From the NCBI RefSeq assembly GCF_949628215.1, contig NC_134277.1, positions 26,363,179-26,427,178 of the forward strand: a DNA stretch of 64,000 nucleotides. Reading direction: 5' to 3'. Numbering within the stretch: the stretch's first letter is position 1; each line of letters opens with the position of its first letter. This document shows, piece by piece, positions 1 to 11,600 of the stretch. Both the position numbers and the translations under genes were made by a program. Source of the stretch: Phalacrocorax aristotelis (taxonomy: Eukaryota > Chordata > Aves > Suliformes > Phalacrocoracidae). The notes under the pieces were generated by a model. That model did not search any database, had not been told where the DNA came from, and was given only the letters and a program-made list of their open reading frames with translations.

Positions 1-155
1 GCTATAAAGCGGCGCGAGGCGTGGTGGTGGGGAGGAGTGCTCATCGTGTCGCCATAGCAACGGGATGCTGGGGGGGGGCAAGCACACCGACACGGCGCTC
101 TCCCACAACCCTCTCTGTCTCGCCACGCAGGCCGCCAGTGGGGCCGCCCCGGTAC
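1..155 (-). other. PEX1 intron 1, 5' part
   Basis: GC-rich sequence directly downstream (minus strand) of the PEX1 exon 1 donor. It belongs to the same CpG-rich promoter region. No exon is visible. It contains a complete RFX X-box-like palindrome at 48-61. Confidence 0.75.
48..61. promoter_or_regulatory. X-box (RFX binding motif)
   Basis: The 14-mer GTCGCCATAGCAAC fits the RFX consensus GTNRCC, two bases, RGYAAC at every constrained position. It sits about 95 bp inside PEX1 intron 1. RFX factors drive ciliary genes but also bind some general promoters. Occupancy is inference. Confidence 0.6.
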
Positions 156-281
156 CTGCTGCAGGCGGAGGTGGGAGGCCAGCGCGGGATGCACGTGCAG
201 GAAGCAGTCCCGGGTCCCGCTCAGGAGGACCGTCACGGCGGCGGCCCCGGCCCCCCCGCCGGGATCGCCGCTGCCCCACAT
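156..281 (-). CDS. PEX1: PEX1, first coding exon (partial gene)
   Basis: This is coding exon 1 of the peroxisomal AAA+ ATPase PEX1, which works with PEX6 to extract the import receptor PEX5 from the peroxisome membrane. On the minus strand an ATG at 281-279 opens a 42-codon frame that starts MWGS, runs through a Gly/Ala-rich stretch to AAAVTVLL, then RDCFLHV and HLRLQQ. It ends at a GTACC donor (155-151). The MWGS start, the A-V-T-V segment and the R-D-C-F-L-H motif match the vertebrate PEX1 N-terminus as I remember it. The frame is short, so it is easily missed in an ORF scan. Divergent placement 347 bp from RBM48 agrees with the known vertebrate arrangement. The rest of PEX1 lies left of the window. 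The call rests on 42 residues plus synteny. Confidence 0.92.
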
Positions 282-628
282 GCCAGCGGACGGCCCGGCC
301 CCGCAGCACGGCGCCGCCGCGCCACCGTCCCGCCCCGCCGCAGCGGGGAGCCGCCTACCCGGAGGGGGGCGGGTGGGCCAGGCCTTCCCGAAATTCCCCG
401 TCACCCCCGAGACAATGGTATAACCCACCGCCGGCCAATGCGGGCGCGGCATATACCTATTCCCTACCCTGATTGGCTTTTCTATCGAGGGCCTCGGCTC
501 CTTCTGTCTGGCTTATGGCTGCGGTCGATTTCCTCCTCAGTGGGAGCCAATGAGAACTCTGTTTGTTGCCTGATTGGCTGTTCTCTCGGCAAGCAACTAG
601 CGCTGCCTACGCGGCGGGCGGTGGGAAG
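282..628. promoter_or_regulatory. Bidirectional PEX1/RBM48 promoter with four CCAAT boxes
   Basis: This 347-bp segment separates the PEX1 start codon (minus) from the RBM48 start codon (plus). It is GC-rich on the PEX1 side and carries NF-Y-type CCAAT boxes at 435-439 and 547-551 (plus) and at 472-476 and 573-577 (minus, read as ATTGG). Multiple CCAAT boxes in both orientations and no clear TATA are typical of divergent housekeeping promoters. Transcription starts cannot be placed exactly. Confidence 0.8.
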
Positions 629-636
629 ATGGCGGC
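625..636 (+). promoter_or_regulatory. TISU / YY1 element spanning the RBM48 start codon
   Basis: GAAGATGGCGGC matches the TISU consensus SAASATGGCGGC exactly and includes the RBM48 ATG at 629-631. In known TISU genes this element works both as a YY1-bound promoter element and as an initiator for translation from very short 5' UTRs. It supports this ATG as the start and predicts a transcription start only a few tens of bases upstream. Confidence 0.7.
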
Positions 637-3600
637 CTCCAGCAGTAGCGGCGGCAGCGGACTGGGCGGTGCCTGTAAGCACCACGCGCAGCTGGGCGTC
701 TGCGAGTCGCGCGCAAAGTACCGGGAGGGACGGAGGCCGCGCGCTGTGAAGGTGGGTCTGGCCAGGGCCCGATGGGGGCGGCCGGGTGCCGCGGGTCTGA
801 CCCCGCAGGGCCCGGGCGGGGCGGCCCCGCTGCCGGTTCCGGAACGCCGCGTCCGCAGCGCTGCGGCGGGCTGCAGCCGGCCGACCCGCGGCCTTTCGGG
901 GAGCGGGAGCGGGAGCTCAGCGGCTGAGCTCCCTCCCCGCCTTCCTGTGGCAGCAGCCGCGTCGCCGCCTGGGGTTTTTTTTTAGCCCCGGACCCCGCTC
1001 TGGGTGTTTCCCGGCTCTGCTCGCTGCTGAGGCGCACCGGGGCCCGGGCTCAGCTGGGCAGTGTATTACTGGAATATCTCATAGAATCATACAGTGTCCT
1101 GAGTTGGAAGGGGTCTACAAGGATCACTGAGTCCAACTCCTGTCCCTGCACAGGACAATCCCAAAATTCACACCACATCTCTGAGGGCATTGTCCAAGTG
1201 CTTCTTGAATATTGTCGGGCTTGGCACCATGACCGCCTCCCTGGGGAGCCTGTTCCAGTGCTCCACCACCCTCTGGGTGAAGAACCTTTTCCTAATATCC
1301 AACCTAAACGTCCCCTGGCACATCTTCCTGCCACTCCCTTGGGTCCTGTCATCAGAGAGAACAGACCAGCGCCTGCCCCACCTCTTCCCCTTGTGAGGAA
1401 GCTGCAGACCACAATGACCCTGCTCTTCTCCAGGCTGAAGTGACATTAGTCTGCTCCTCTAAACCCTTCACCAACTTTGTGGCCCTTCTCTGGACACTCT
1501 CTAGTAGCTTTATATCCTTAACATACTGAGGTGCCAAAACGGCACACAGCACTTGAGGTGAGGCCCAGAGCGGAGTGGGACAGTCCCCTCCCTCGACCGG
1601 CTGCAATACAGTGCTTGATGCACCCCAGGACATGGTCGGCCCTCTTGGCTCCTGTTTAGCTTGCCATTGACCAGAACCCCCAGGTCCCTCGCTGCAGAGC
1701 TGCTCTCCAGCCTCTTGTTCCCCAGTCTGTATGAACATCCAGAGTTGCTGTGCTCCAGGTGTAAAATCTGGCACTTGCCCTTGTTAAACTTCATAGGGTT
1801 GGTGACTGCCCAAGCTGGAGTTGGCTCTGGTAAATCTAGTAACTCCAACGTTGCACTTTGTAAATTAATTGCTTAGAAACGCATGTAGTGCAAGGAGCTC
1901 ATTCTGTGCAAGATATAAGCCCAACGATTAAGAGCAGTGCAAGGAAACTTGTAGAGCTGAACGTTACCATCCCTAGCTGCCACACAGTTGGGTACCCAAT
2001 GCCACCCAGCTCAGCAGGACTCGCCCATACCAGGCTGCTTTCGTGCTTTGCCTCTGGCATCTGGCAGCTCCTGGGGGGATGAGGGGAAGGCCGCATGTGG
2101 TGGGCCTGGCCAGCAGCAGAGTGGGAACTTCTCACTGCAGCAGCAAAAAATGCTGGGTTTGCTTTTTGTGCGTGCGTTTCATGTACAGCAAGCTGTAAGG
2201 GCACCTTCTAGGGCTGACTTGGGGAAAAGAGCAGGTCAAAGTAAGCTGCTGTCACAACAACGATTTATGTGACCTATTTGCAGTGAGTATCTTTCATGAT
2301 GGCAGTTTGAGAGCTGGTTTCCCGAGTGGTTCTTTCTTTGCCCTGCATTTGCTGGTTTTTGAGTATGCTGTGTGGCTCATGTAATCTAAATGTTTCTTTA
2401 ACAAATCAGAAAGAATTCCCTTTGATCTTATGGTTCAGCTACCTATTGTATGCTCTGAGCTGTCACAGAGCTTTCCTCAGAGTCTGTGTTACGTGACAGT
2501 CATTAAACAAAGCAGAGAAGACTAGTTTGGTTTTTTTAACCTGCTGGGGGAAGACTTTGCTTCTCTCAGCATTACTTATACCTGTCCATCTTAAAAATGT
2601 GTGCTGTTTGATCACTGTAGCGAGGTGGCAGCTTTGCACACACATGATCTACCCCAAGGAATCGTGTTACTTTTGTTTTTTCCTCCCTGCATTTTACACG
2701 TGTGGTCTCTCTGCCTGTGAGCAACACAGGTTTTACAGTGGTTTTGTCTTTATTTTGACGGTGCCTCATATTAACTGGTTACTAGTCAGTCTTGGAAGGA
2801 AATTGGCCAGAGACTTAGAGATTTTACTCAGCAAATGGCAGTACTCTGACCTGGTGCAGAAGAGGCAACTCTAATTTGTGTTCTACTTTGAGTAAGAAGC
2901 TTCAGTTCAGTTCCTGCTGGTGATGAAGAGGTCTTGGGTAACTGTGCACTTACTCCTGCATGAGTTCAAAGTCAAAACAGAGTACAGGGGATTTTTCAGT
3001 GTCCTGAGAGGATTTGAGGAATAACAGAAAACACAGAGAAAATTCCTTATTCTGCAGTAAAGCAAGAATGTGAACATTTTAGAATACTCTATTCTTTTTT
3101 TTTCTTTTCAGGTTTATACTGTCAACTTGGAATCTCGTTATTTACTAATACAAGGAGTTCCTGCATTAGGTGTTATGAAGGAATTAGTAGAACAATTTGC
3201 ATTATATGGTGCCATTGAAGAGTATCATGCTCTAGATGAATATCCAGCAGAGCAATTTACTGAAGTTTATCTTATAAAATTCCAAAAACTGCAATGTGCA
3301 AGGTATTGGACAAGGCAATATCTGCCTTTTGCTGTCATAATCTTTTACACCTTTATTTACAATCTCTTAAGATTCTAGAGAGTTGAAGTAAAATCCTCAG
3401 TTTTGCTAATACAATTTAATTCCCTTCAGGTTGGCCAAGAAAAAAATGGACGAACGAAGTTTCTTCGGTAGTTTGCTGCATGTGTGCTATGCTCCAGAAT
3501 TTGAAACAGTCCAAGAAACTAGGGAGAAGCTGCAGGATAGAAGAAAGTATATAGCCAAAGCAACAAATCAAAGAGGTTTGTAATTACATTTCCTGTACAA

Positions 3601-6144
3601 TCTTAACATTTCACTTCAGAGGTGGGTGGGGTTTTGGCGAAAGTGCCCATTAAAGAAAATGCTTGGTATCTGGCTGTTTTAAAGATGCATTTTAAGTATG
3701 CTTGCAGCAGAGTGGAGACATATTTCAATATTTAGAGGGCTGTATCTTTTTCAAAGCAACTTTTTGCTTTTGGTTAAAGAAATGCAAAAGCTTTAATAAT
3801 GAAGGATTTAATTCTGTTTTGTTTTCTTTTCAAAATGTTATCAAAAATTTCAAGCACTGGCAGGAAATTTGGGATCATCTTTTAACCCTTGTTCCAGCTT
3901 ATTCAGGCATGCCCAGAGGGCCAGTTTTTAAGGAAAATGACTCTACCAGAACCTTCAACAAAACATTTCTCCAGCTTACATATCAGCACTGGAGGAACGC
4001 TAAGAATGGCCTGGGTTTACAAAGGCACTACAGAGTTCCCAGGCAGCACTGAAGGCTGGGCAAGCTGAGAAATAAGTAAAGGGCCAAACACAGGCTTCTC
4101 CTTTCTTGTACTTATATACTTTGATATCATTATTCACTGCATGAGGATATTTAAAGGGAGTAAAATCACTGATTTCCAACATAAAAGCAACTGGTTTGTT
4201 TTTTTTTTTTTCAATGTTGCAAGACAGCCTATCCTTCTTGAACTGGAGGTAAAAACCACTGATTTGCAACATTAGAAATATCTTCCTCATGTTCTCAAAA
4301 CTGCTGAAATACTTCTGCTCAGGCATTCCTCGCAAACTGGCAGAGGGACTAGGCTGAAAAACTTGAGTTTGAAAGGTACCACTTAGGAAAAAAAGAATCA
4401 CAGAAAGGTGGCTGGGAATTGGATATCCCTGGTGTTGCTTCTGTAATTGTATTAAATGTTTTTTCTTATGTGATATGAAATAGTGAAGCTACCTTTTTTG
4501 TTGTTTTAAAGATTGCTTTGTGTTAAAGAAAGTAGAGGGGCCTGAGAAGACCGTCTCAAAGAACTCTGACTGCCCATGGAGGACACCAGGGCCATGTACA
4601 ACTGGTAACTGGGATCCATCCTGCTTTACAGGTTCTCACAGGGTATCCCAAAACACCAGTTATCCACCTGGGAATCATAACCAGAGCTTGTTGACATTTC
4701 CCCAGTATGATGACAAGTGTGCTGAAACTTCTGGGTACCATGGTCAAAGCACATTCCTAACTCCAAATGTACAGCCAGGAGGACGTACTCCCCCAACTCC
4801 TCTAATGCAGCAAAGAATGGTTCTGACTGACAATGGAATTGATAGGTTTATGCCTCGTACAACTCACCTGCAAGAACGTAAGAGGAAGAGAGAAGAAGGT
4901 AACAAGTTTTCCCTCATTGGAACCAGTGCGGACAATACTGAAGTCATTATTGGTCCACGGCTACCTGAAATACCTAAAGTGGACATGGATGATGATTCAC
5001 TGAATACTTCAGCTGCATTAATTCGAAATAAACTGAAAGAGGTATGGATTCTGAAAGTTCTGATATTTTCATTTTCAAACATATGTATTATGTGCTTGTT
5101 ATGCATAAAAATAGAGACTCTAAGATAATTCAACATTTATTCAGTATTATCAGTTTATGTGCCACTTAAAGCTAGTGTTCTTACTACTTAACTCCTCCAT
5201 AATGCAGAATATTGCAGGCTGTTCTACTCCATATCTCTTACACTGCATGTGAGAAAGTATGAATATCAGCGCATGGTCCTAAATGACTTTTAGTAAACTA
5301 CACTTTTTTTCCATGTGGGGAGGCATGATAACTTTGGGGTAGTCCTGCTGACTCCAGTGTGGTACTTTTATCTGGTTTCTGATTGAAAGGGAGTGAAAAA
5401 TAATAAAGTCAGAGTTCAGGGTAGTTTTGCTCCAACCCTTATGGCATTAAAAGATGTACAGAATCATGCTGAGAAGCATACCTTTTATGGAGGGTATTAA
5501 TCAATTAGCAGGTCAAATGCTCCTGATAAAACTTTCCATTTAAATTAAGATATGAAAAAGCTCCCTTAACTATGAAGAACTAGACTGATTTGAAAGAGCT
5601 TCCCTCCAGTCAAATTGATGAATAAATACCCCTTATATTAAATACATTTCTAAAATATGTGTCAAAAGACATGTTTCTCCTTTCCCTTTGCTTTTCCTCC
5701 CGGAATACCTGAGTTTAAAAAGTATGCTAAACCTTATTTTGAAAACCCCTCTGGTAGGGATTGGCATGATAAGATATGTAACACTCTACCACTGAGCGTG
5801 TAAAATCAATTTGTGTGGTTACAATACAAAAATAGTACTGCTAACACTTCCATTTTCTAAGCTTCACCTCTCACGTGATTAATGCTACCTTTGGTGTTAT
5901 TTTTTCACTTTTTCTGGATTAAAATTCAGAGCAAGTGTAATATTACTGTAATACATCCCTTCTGATGCTCAGATGTTGGAGATGTGGCCTTAGTCTAAAA
6001 CTAGTGTAAAAAAGGAGTGGCTACAGTTTACTAAGAATTTTTTTTTCCCCAATTTAGGTTGCAGATTCTGTTTCAACATCATCTGTGGAAAAGCCAGAGA
6101 GCAGCTCAGCCAAACCACTTGTAAAGCAGAGAAGAAGAATATAG
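629..6144 (+). CDS. RBM48: RBM48, RNA-binding motif protein 48 (minor spliceosome factor), complete
   Basis: Five coding exons join in frame: 629-751, 3112-3302, 3430-3575, 4512-5041 and 6058-6144, giving 358 residues (human about 367). All introns are GT-AG. RBM48 with ARMC7 is known to support U12-type splicing, associated with U6atac. Residues 1-41 are a Ser/Gly-rich lead plus the conserved RAKYREGRRPRAVK. An RRM follows at about 42-125, with YLLIQGVP at the RNP2 position and a degenerate RNP1. HVCYAPEFETV closes the RRM region. The divergent middle (about 155-275) is poorly conserved. The C-terminal half holds DRFMPRTT, LQERKRKRE, a conserved KVDMDDDSLNT segment and the basic end KQRRRI. 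The start is fixed by the TISU context. The gene is head-to-head with PEX1 and converges on the calaxin-like gene. Confidence 0.97.
752..3111 (+). other. RBM48 intron 1
   Basis: The intron starts with GTGGGT and ends with a T-rich tract and CAG. It contains the tail of the CpG island (to about 1050) and a reverse-oriented CR1 at 1079-1850. I see no further genes in it. Small ORFs at 1888-2874 show no family features. Confidence 0.85.
1079..1850 (-). mobile_element. CR1 LINE, 3' portion, degenerate
   Basis: This element lies in RBM48 intron 1 in reverse orientation. Its 3' terminus is at about 1079, where the plus strand reads like the complement of the usual CR1 end (AGAATCATACAG, GTTGGAAGGGG). 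The minus strand encodes broken fragments of the CR1 reverse transcriptase C-terminus in more than one frame. One has a KFNKGKCQILHLE-like motif and RDLGVLVNGKLN near 1690-1800. Another has IKLLESVQRRATKLVKGLE near 1450-1510. Frameshifts separate them, so the copy is dead. It is 5'-truncated, as most CR1 copies are. Confidence 0.93.
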
Positions 6145-6300
6145 ATACTGCTGGCAGCATCTTCCAACAGTCATTTTTTTAAAGTATATGGTTTAAAATA
6201 CATTTTTTATGTTAAAAAAACACTATTTTTTACTGTATTTCCAAGCAGTTCCCTGTTAAAAATTGTATCAATTTGTTTCTTGGAATGAACAAACCAGTAT

Positions 6301-6306
6301 ATTAAA
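6301..6306 (+). promoter_or_regulatory. Candidate RBM48 poly(A) signal (ATTAAA)
   Basis: ATTAAA lies 157 bp after the RBM48 stop codon in AT-rich sequence and just before a CR1 fragment. It is the best hexamer close to the stop. Use is unproven. Confidence 0.4.
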
Positions 6307-6336
6307 TAATATGTAAATACGTATAAACCTCTGCCG

Positions 6337-6461
6337 CATTGGATGGTTTTAAGATTCAGCTGGACAGGGTGCTGGGCCATCTTGTCCAGACTGTGCTCTT
6401 CCTAGAGAGGTTGGACTAGATGATCCCTGAGCTCCCTTCCAACCTGGGATTCTGTGATTAT
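6337..6461 (+). mobile_element. CR1 LINE, short 3' fragment
   Basis: About 125 bp of the CR1 3' end in forward orientation: a segment reading AGCTGGACAGGGTGCTGGGC, then GGTTGGACTAGATGATCCC and CTTCCAACCTGGGATTCTGTGATT at the terminus. It lies just beyond RBM48. Confidence 0.93.
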
Positions 6462-8671
6462 TGTTGCAATCTTGTCCTGTGTACCTCATAGTATAACATA
6501 TTTAATAACTCACTGAAGAACTGTGAAGAAAATTCTGTTTATTCAGTAGCTTTTACAGTAAAGGAATACTGAAACTTAGTAATAGTTTCAGGTTGCTCCC
6601 ATTTTTATTATACCGTGAAGAATGGTGGAGGAAAAAATCTTATTCCACTTGGAGTTACAGTTTATGAGTTTCCTGGAAAGTTTTCTGTTCAAATGCCATA
6701 CTGCTCTGTTTAACAACAACAACAAAAAAAGTTTATTTTCAGTTAACTAAAGGATTTAAACTTAATCAGGAAAGATGCTAAACTGAAATTTGCAAGCAGT
6801 GACAGTCCTTCCACTTGCTTTTTAGCTTAGAAAAGGTGAATTCTGTAGCGTTAATGATGTCATCACTGGGAGACCAGCCAGAACATTTGAAGTTATATCT
6901 GAAGGGGAAAGTCAAATTGTAACTGCTCACCATGGTAACATGTGACCAAGGAATGATGTGGCATGGAGGGTGAGAAGGCCTAGCTGCCGAACGAGTTGGA
7001 TTGGGTGAAAGCAGCAATGCCAGAGACTCTGACAGAGACTGAGATGACTTAATGCAAAGGAGTGAAATGTCCCTTGGTGATGAGGTAAGAAGTACTCGCG
7101 GCACTGTGTGGTAACATCCTGGAGTGGGAGCGCTTGGGGGCCCGCTGTGGGCAGCAGAGCTGGTGCTGGGCTAAGGTGCCCCATGCTGGCGCTCACAGGA
7201 TTGGTGCTGGTGCATATAAGGAACGGGCTCATGGTGCGTCTTTGCAGGCGCCTTGTAGAACCACTTATTGTGGTAGGGCTCTGGTAAGTTGTTCATTACA
7301 TTTTTTAAAAAATATGTTTAAGCAGAAATTTGTGTCAAGGGGTGCAATTAAAATTCCCCAATATAAGCCCCCTGGGAAATCTGGTAGATTATGAATTTTC
7401 TTCACGTAAAGCTCAGCCAAAATTAATTTATTGCTGTTAGGGCTTGAAAGGACGTGGAAATAGTGTTCTCTCTTAACAGTGATATTAGAGACCTAGTAAA
7501 ATGGCAACAGTTGGGTAGGGTACAGAACAGAGGGCACAAATACTGTAAGCAGGAAACATGCCTGAGTTTTCCACCTCCTGCCATGATTAGCCTGAATTGT
7601 GTACCTGCTTTGTCACCAATGCTGACAGAAAGTCATTTTTTTAATGCTCATTAGCGAACATAGTTTTTGTTCAGAAACTTTTTAAAACCTTTTCACTGGT
7701 GTAAAAAACAGAGCACTTAACCCTTGAAAGTCTTGTAACAGCCTGCCAGGAGAAGTCTGGCATTTTGGAAACAGATGCTTTGCAGCTGGCGTGATGCAGT
7801 ACAGCCTGCAGTCATCGCTACAAGACTCTTTCTTCCAGCCTACCGCATAGGTGAGCTGTGGCAGGAAGTGCAGGTTTCCAGCAACTGAAAACTTGCCGTG
7901 TTCCCAGCAGTCTTACACAACTTTTCTGTTTCTAGGAATCACTGCATGTATTTCAGAATTTTGTTTTTCCATCTCTGTGAAGGCACAACCTTCAGTGTTT
8001 AAAAATGACACACAGGTCAAATAGAATAATGATTATTGGATTAGGAAAAAAATTATTCTCTATTATAGAGCAGAAACACTCTCCACAGTTGAACTTAACA
8101 CTGAGGAAATGAGCATGTTCTAGATTACCATCTTCCAAAACAAAAAAAATAAATTTCTGAATTGAATTAAATGTATTTCTAATAAATAAAGCCCAGTTAG
8201 ATGTAATTAAAAACCAGCAGTGCCACACTCTGAGATGAAGAACCATCTCAAGGTATTTTTTCAGAAAGTTACCAGCCTCACCTCCCAAGAGAAGCTCTAA
8301 GGGAGGTGAATGCAGTGTTGCCAGTGGCACTGAAGAAAGACAAATGAAAGTTGTATTCCCAGAGAGCTTTTGGATAAGCAATTCAAGAGAACATCTCATT
8401 TCGGAGCCTCAGAAAGTGCTCACTGAGGATCATTCATCGTATTGCTGCCCCAGGACAGACAAACATTGAGTAACAGTGTGTTCTTGTGTTCTCTGGTACC
8501 AGTGTTTGACTGTCCAAGGAAGCATTGGTGCTGTGAACTCAGCATGTGCATATCTCGCAACAGAAGCATCGACCAGTTGACTTCAGCAGGCCCCACGTAA
8601 TGACAGTTAATACCATAATGCTACATCTCCTTCACAATAGTACAGAAAGTATTGGGACATTTTTTTTAAAC
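6462..8671. other. Spacer between convergent RBM48 and calaxin-like gene
   Basis: AT-rich sequence that probably includes the calaxin-like 3' UTR on the minus strand. Minus-strand AATAAA hexamers occur, for example near 7425 and 6735. No coding exon was recognised. I looked here for a last calaxin exon and did not find one. Confidence 0.6.
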
Positions 8672-11600
8672 TCAGGGTTGATGTACCTTTATGTCTGGCA
8701 AACATGGTCCGAAGGCTTCTAAGAGCAGATTTTCATCTCTGACTGCCTTTTCAAAGTCCATAAAAGAAAGCTTGCCATCGTGATCATAGTCCTACAAAAG
8801 GAAGGGAACTCTTCAGCAAAGGATGATCACTTGTAGTAACAGTCTTTTTATTTAACAGACATTTAATTCACATGGAGTCTACTTTTAGTGTGAGTGTATA
8901 AAAAAAATAATTTTCTTTGGGCCACTAGTCTCTGCTCAGACAAGATCTGTATCATTTGCCTCTGCCTAAGGCATAAAAGGTGGAGCACGCTCAACTATCT
9001 CATAAGGCTTTGTTAACAAAATTCCACAGAAGGCAAAACTTCCCTGGGAAGAGGCTGAGGTGAGGATTGCATGGACAAATCTCAAGCACGGTTGCACTGA
9101 GATAAAGTAGGAGAAAACGTTAGGATGTGTTCTGTATAGGTATTTGTATCATGAGCATACCCACACCCTCTTCATGCAGCTGGAACTACCCTGCTGGTTT
9201 GTATAGTAGGCATACTTCTGCCCTGTCTTTTTCACGTACAGCACCCAGAAGCATATGGTGGCACATGCTGATGCCAGCCCACTTCTTCTGTACTGCAAAA
9301 GCTCAGCATAGCAGAATATTCCTCTGGGGGATGGAAAAAGCATCCTTGCGTTTTTAGTATTTCTGCAATTTGAAACGCCTGTTTCTACTGACATGGTAGC
9401 TTTAAACACCAACAAATGCTACAGTGAGCACAAGTACTACTTTAAACCATATAAAATAAAGGCTTTAAGTGAAGATTGATGTGTGGATATAACTAGTGTT
9501 CAAGGCACAGGGCCAAATCATCATTTTTGAGGAACAAGCCATGGAACCATCATAGCTGGTGAACACACAGGGAGCATAGGTTCCAATGGCCAGAAAAGCA
9601 GAGGCAAGGTGCTGTGTAGAGAAAGAGATTCCTGACAGGAAAATCTGCTGCTGGATGCTTAAGAGGAACAGGAGTAGCCGGGTACCCTCTACCTTTTACA
9701 CTCCTTGGTACAAACGAGAGCAGGCCATGATCATTATCATTACAAATGCTTTTAAGTGTGGAAACAGTCATCATGGGACTGGACGTAGGCTTAGTCACAA
9801 TGCAGTTGTACCTATAGGCCATTGCTTAAAGAGTAGTTTTTTTTCTTTGAGTGATGGACTCCACAAATGCATTTTTGGGTATCTAATAATTAGTAGTTTA
9901 GTTCTTTGCGATGGGCAGCAAATGTCCTACTTGGACAACTGCCCAGCAGCCAAATCAGATCTGGCCATTCTTCAAACATGTATCAGAGCTTTATTAAGTT
10001 CTTGTGGAAAAGCTGAAACAGGATTATGTACATTAGTTTATAATATGTTCTTACACATATGAAGATTGATTATGTCTAGAGCATAGTGCTGGTGCTTGAA
10101 CTAGCATAGCCCACTTATCAACTGCCCAGAACACAAGGGTGCTCATTTTGGATGCAACCTGTGGGAAAGCTGAGCATGTACGTGCTCCAAAGATGAACAA
10201 ATTGCTGAGTTGTAGTTTGCTTTCCGTGTGAGAGTGGACTCAGCACTTTCAACAACTAAGGGTAAGATGCACCTTTCAGCTGAGGTTCTGCAAAAGGCGT
10301 GGGTTTGAGAAATAGAAAAGACGGGGTTAAATAAAAGGAGTTTGGATTCAAGACCTGGTTTTAAGTAAGATTTTTGAACACCACCATAGGAGGGAATGTT
10401 ATATTTCTTGATTTGATGAAAATGTTGAAACACAGTCCCTGACTTATTTGGATATCCTAGATTAATAATGGTATTACAAGTTTTACATTAATAACCTTGA
10501 GGTTACTCTTCTAATAGAATATATAAATTGGATAAAGACATTTCATGATCAGTTGATAACATACAAACATACTTAATAATAAAGCTACTGCAGATGCCTA
10601 ACGTTGGAATAAATGCAGCTTACGCTTTTGAATTTTCCACTTTTGGCCAGGCTTTTGTTTTGACCAGGCATGCACACATACACATGCCAGTTTATACATG
10701 AAACTTATAACACATTCACATAATAAATGAACAGTTTCATGTGAGGATACTGGACTGGGACTCATTAGATCTGGATTATACTTCTGGCTTTCCTTAGGAG
10801 ACCTGTTTATCTCAAGCACATAACTAACTCTGTGGCTCAGAATCCCACTGTAAATCAGACACTGTATTTTGTTACCTCATAGGAATGTTCTTGAGGTTCA
10901 ATTAATAAATATTTGAAAGGCATGCAAGTATCACAGTGAGTAAGTACTTGCCATTTTCTTCAGTGCTATGTCTACCAAGTCCTTAATTCCCTCATCAGGA
11001 TCTTCTTCTGATGGTTGTTTGAGAAGGCTGTTTTTCAGCATTTGAAACATTTCCTCTCTCGAAATGTATCCATCACCATTCAGGTCGTAAACTTCAAAAC
11101 AGTCTTTTTGAAAGATAAATCAATTTTAAGTTCATACAAGCTATATCACACACCATTAAAGCTGTCTGTTACCTGTAGACAGATAATCTGAATTCTATGT
11201 TGTACAGAGTATCTATTGAGCCACATTCACCATATATAATAGTTGTATATGAAATATTTGTATCACATTTGGTACATATACTAGTCAATTTTTGCCTGTT
11301 TACCCTTCATAGTTAAAATCTATTTCTGCTCAAATAAATAATCTTCAGTTCACAGAGACCATAGTAACTTACAGATCTTAACATCTCTAAAATTGTCTAT
11401 TTAGAATGTAAACAGGGTTCTGCTTTAGAAACCAAATTTCCCATGGTGGGGACCAGCTGTCCATGTCAGAAGGGCTTTGCATCTATTGCACCTACAAAAC
11501 ACAACCTGATATTTTTTAAGCTGATTTAGAAAAGTAGAGGAAAAATAAGAAAGAGCTGTACTAGCACAGAAAAGACAACTGAAGTATCCCTTAATGCAAA

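Noticed and set aside
21-1037. ORFs of 135-242 aa on both strands near the window start
   Set aside because: Shadows of the GC-rich PEX1/RBM48 promoter. The real coding parts are the short PEX1 exon (156-281, minus) and RBM48 exon 1 (629-751, plus).
6778-7104. 108-aa minus-strand ORF between RBM48 and the calaxin-like gene
   Set aside because: No resemblance to calaxin or any family; composition looks random. It may be 3' UTR.
6462-8671. Search for an additional calaxin C-terminal exon (EFEAQVF)
   Set aside because: Not found by eye; only the DIKVHQP ending is supported.
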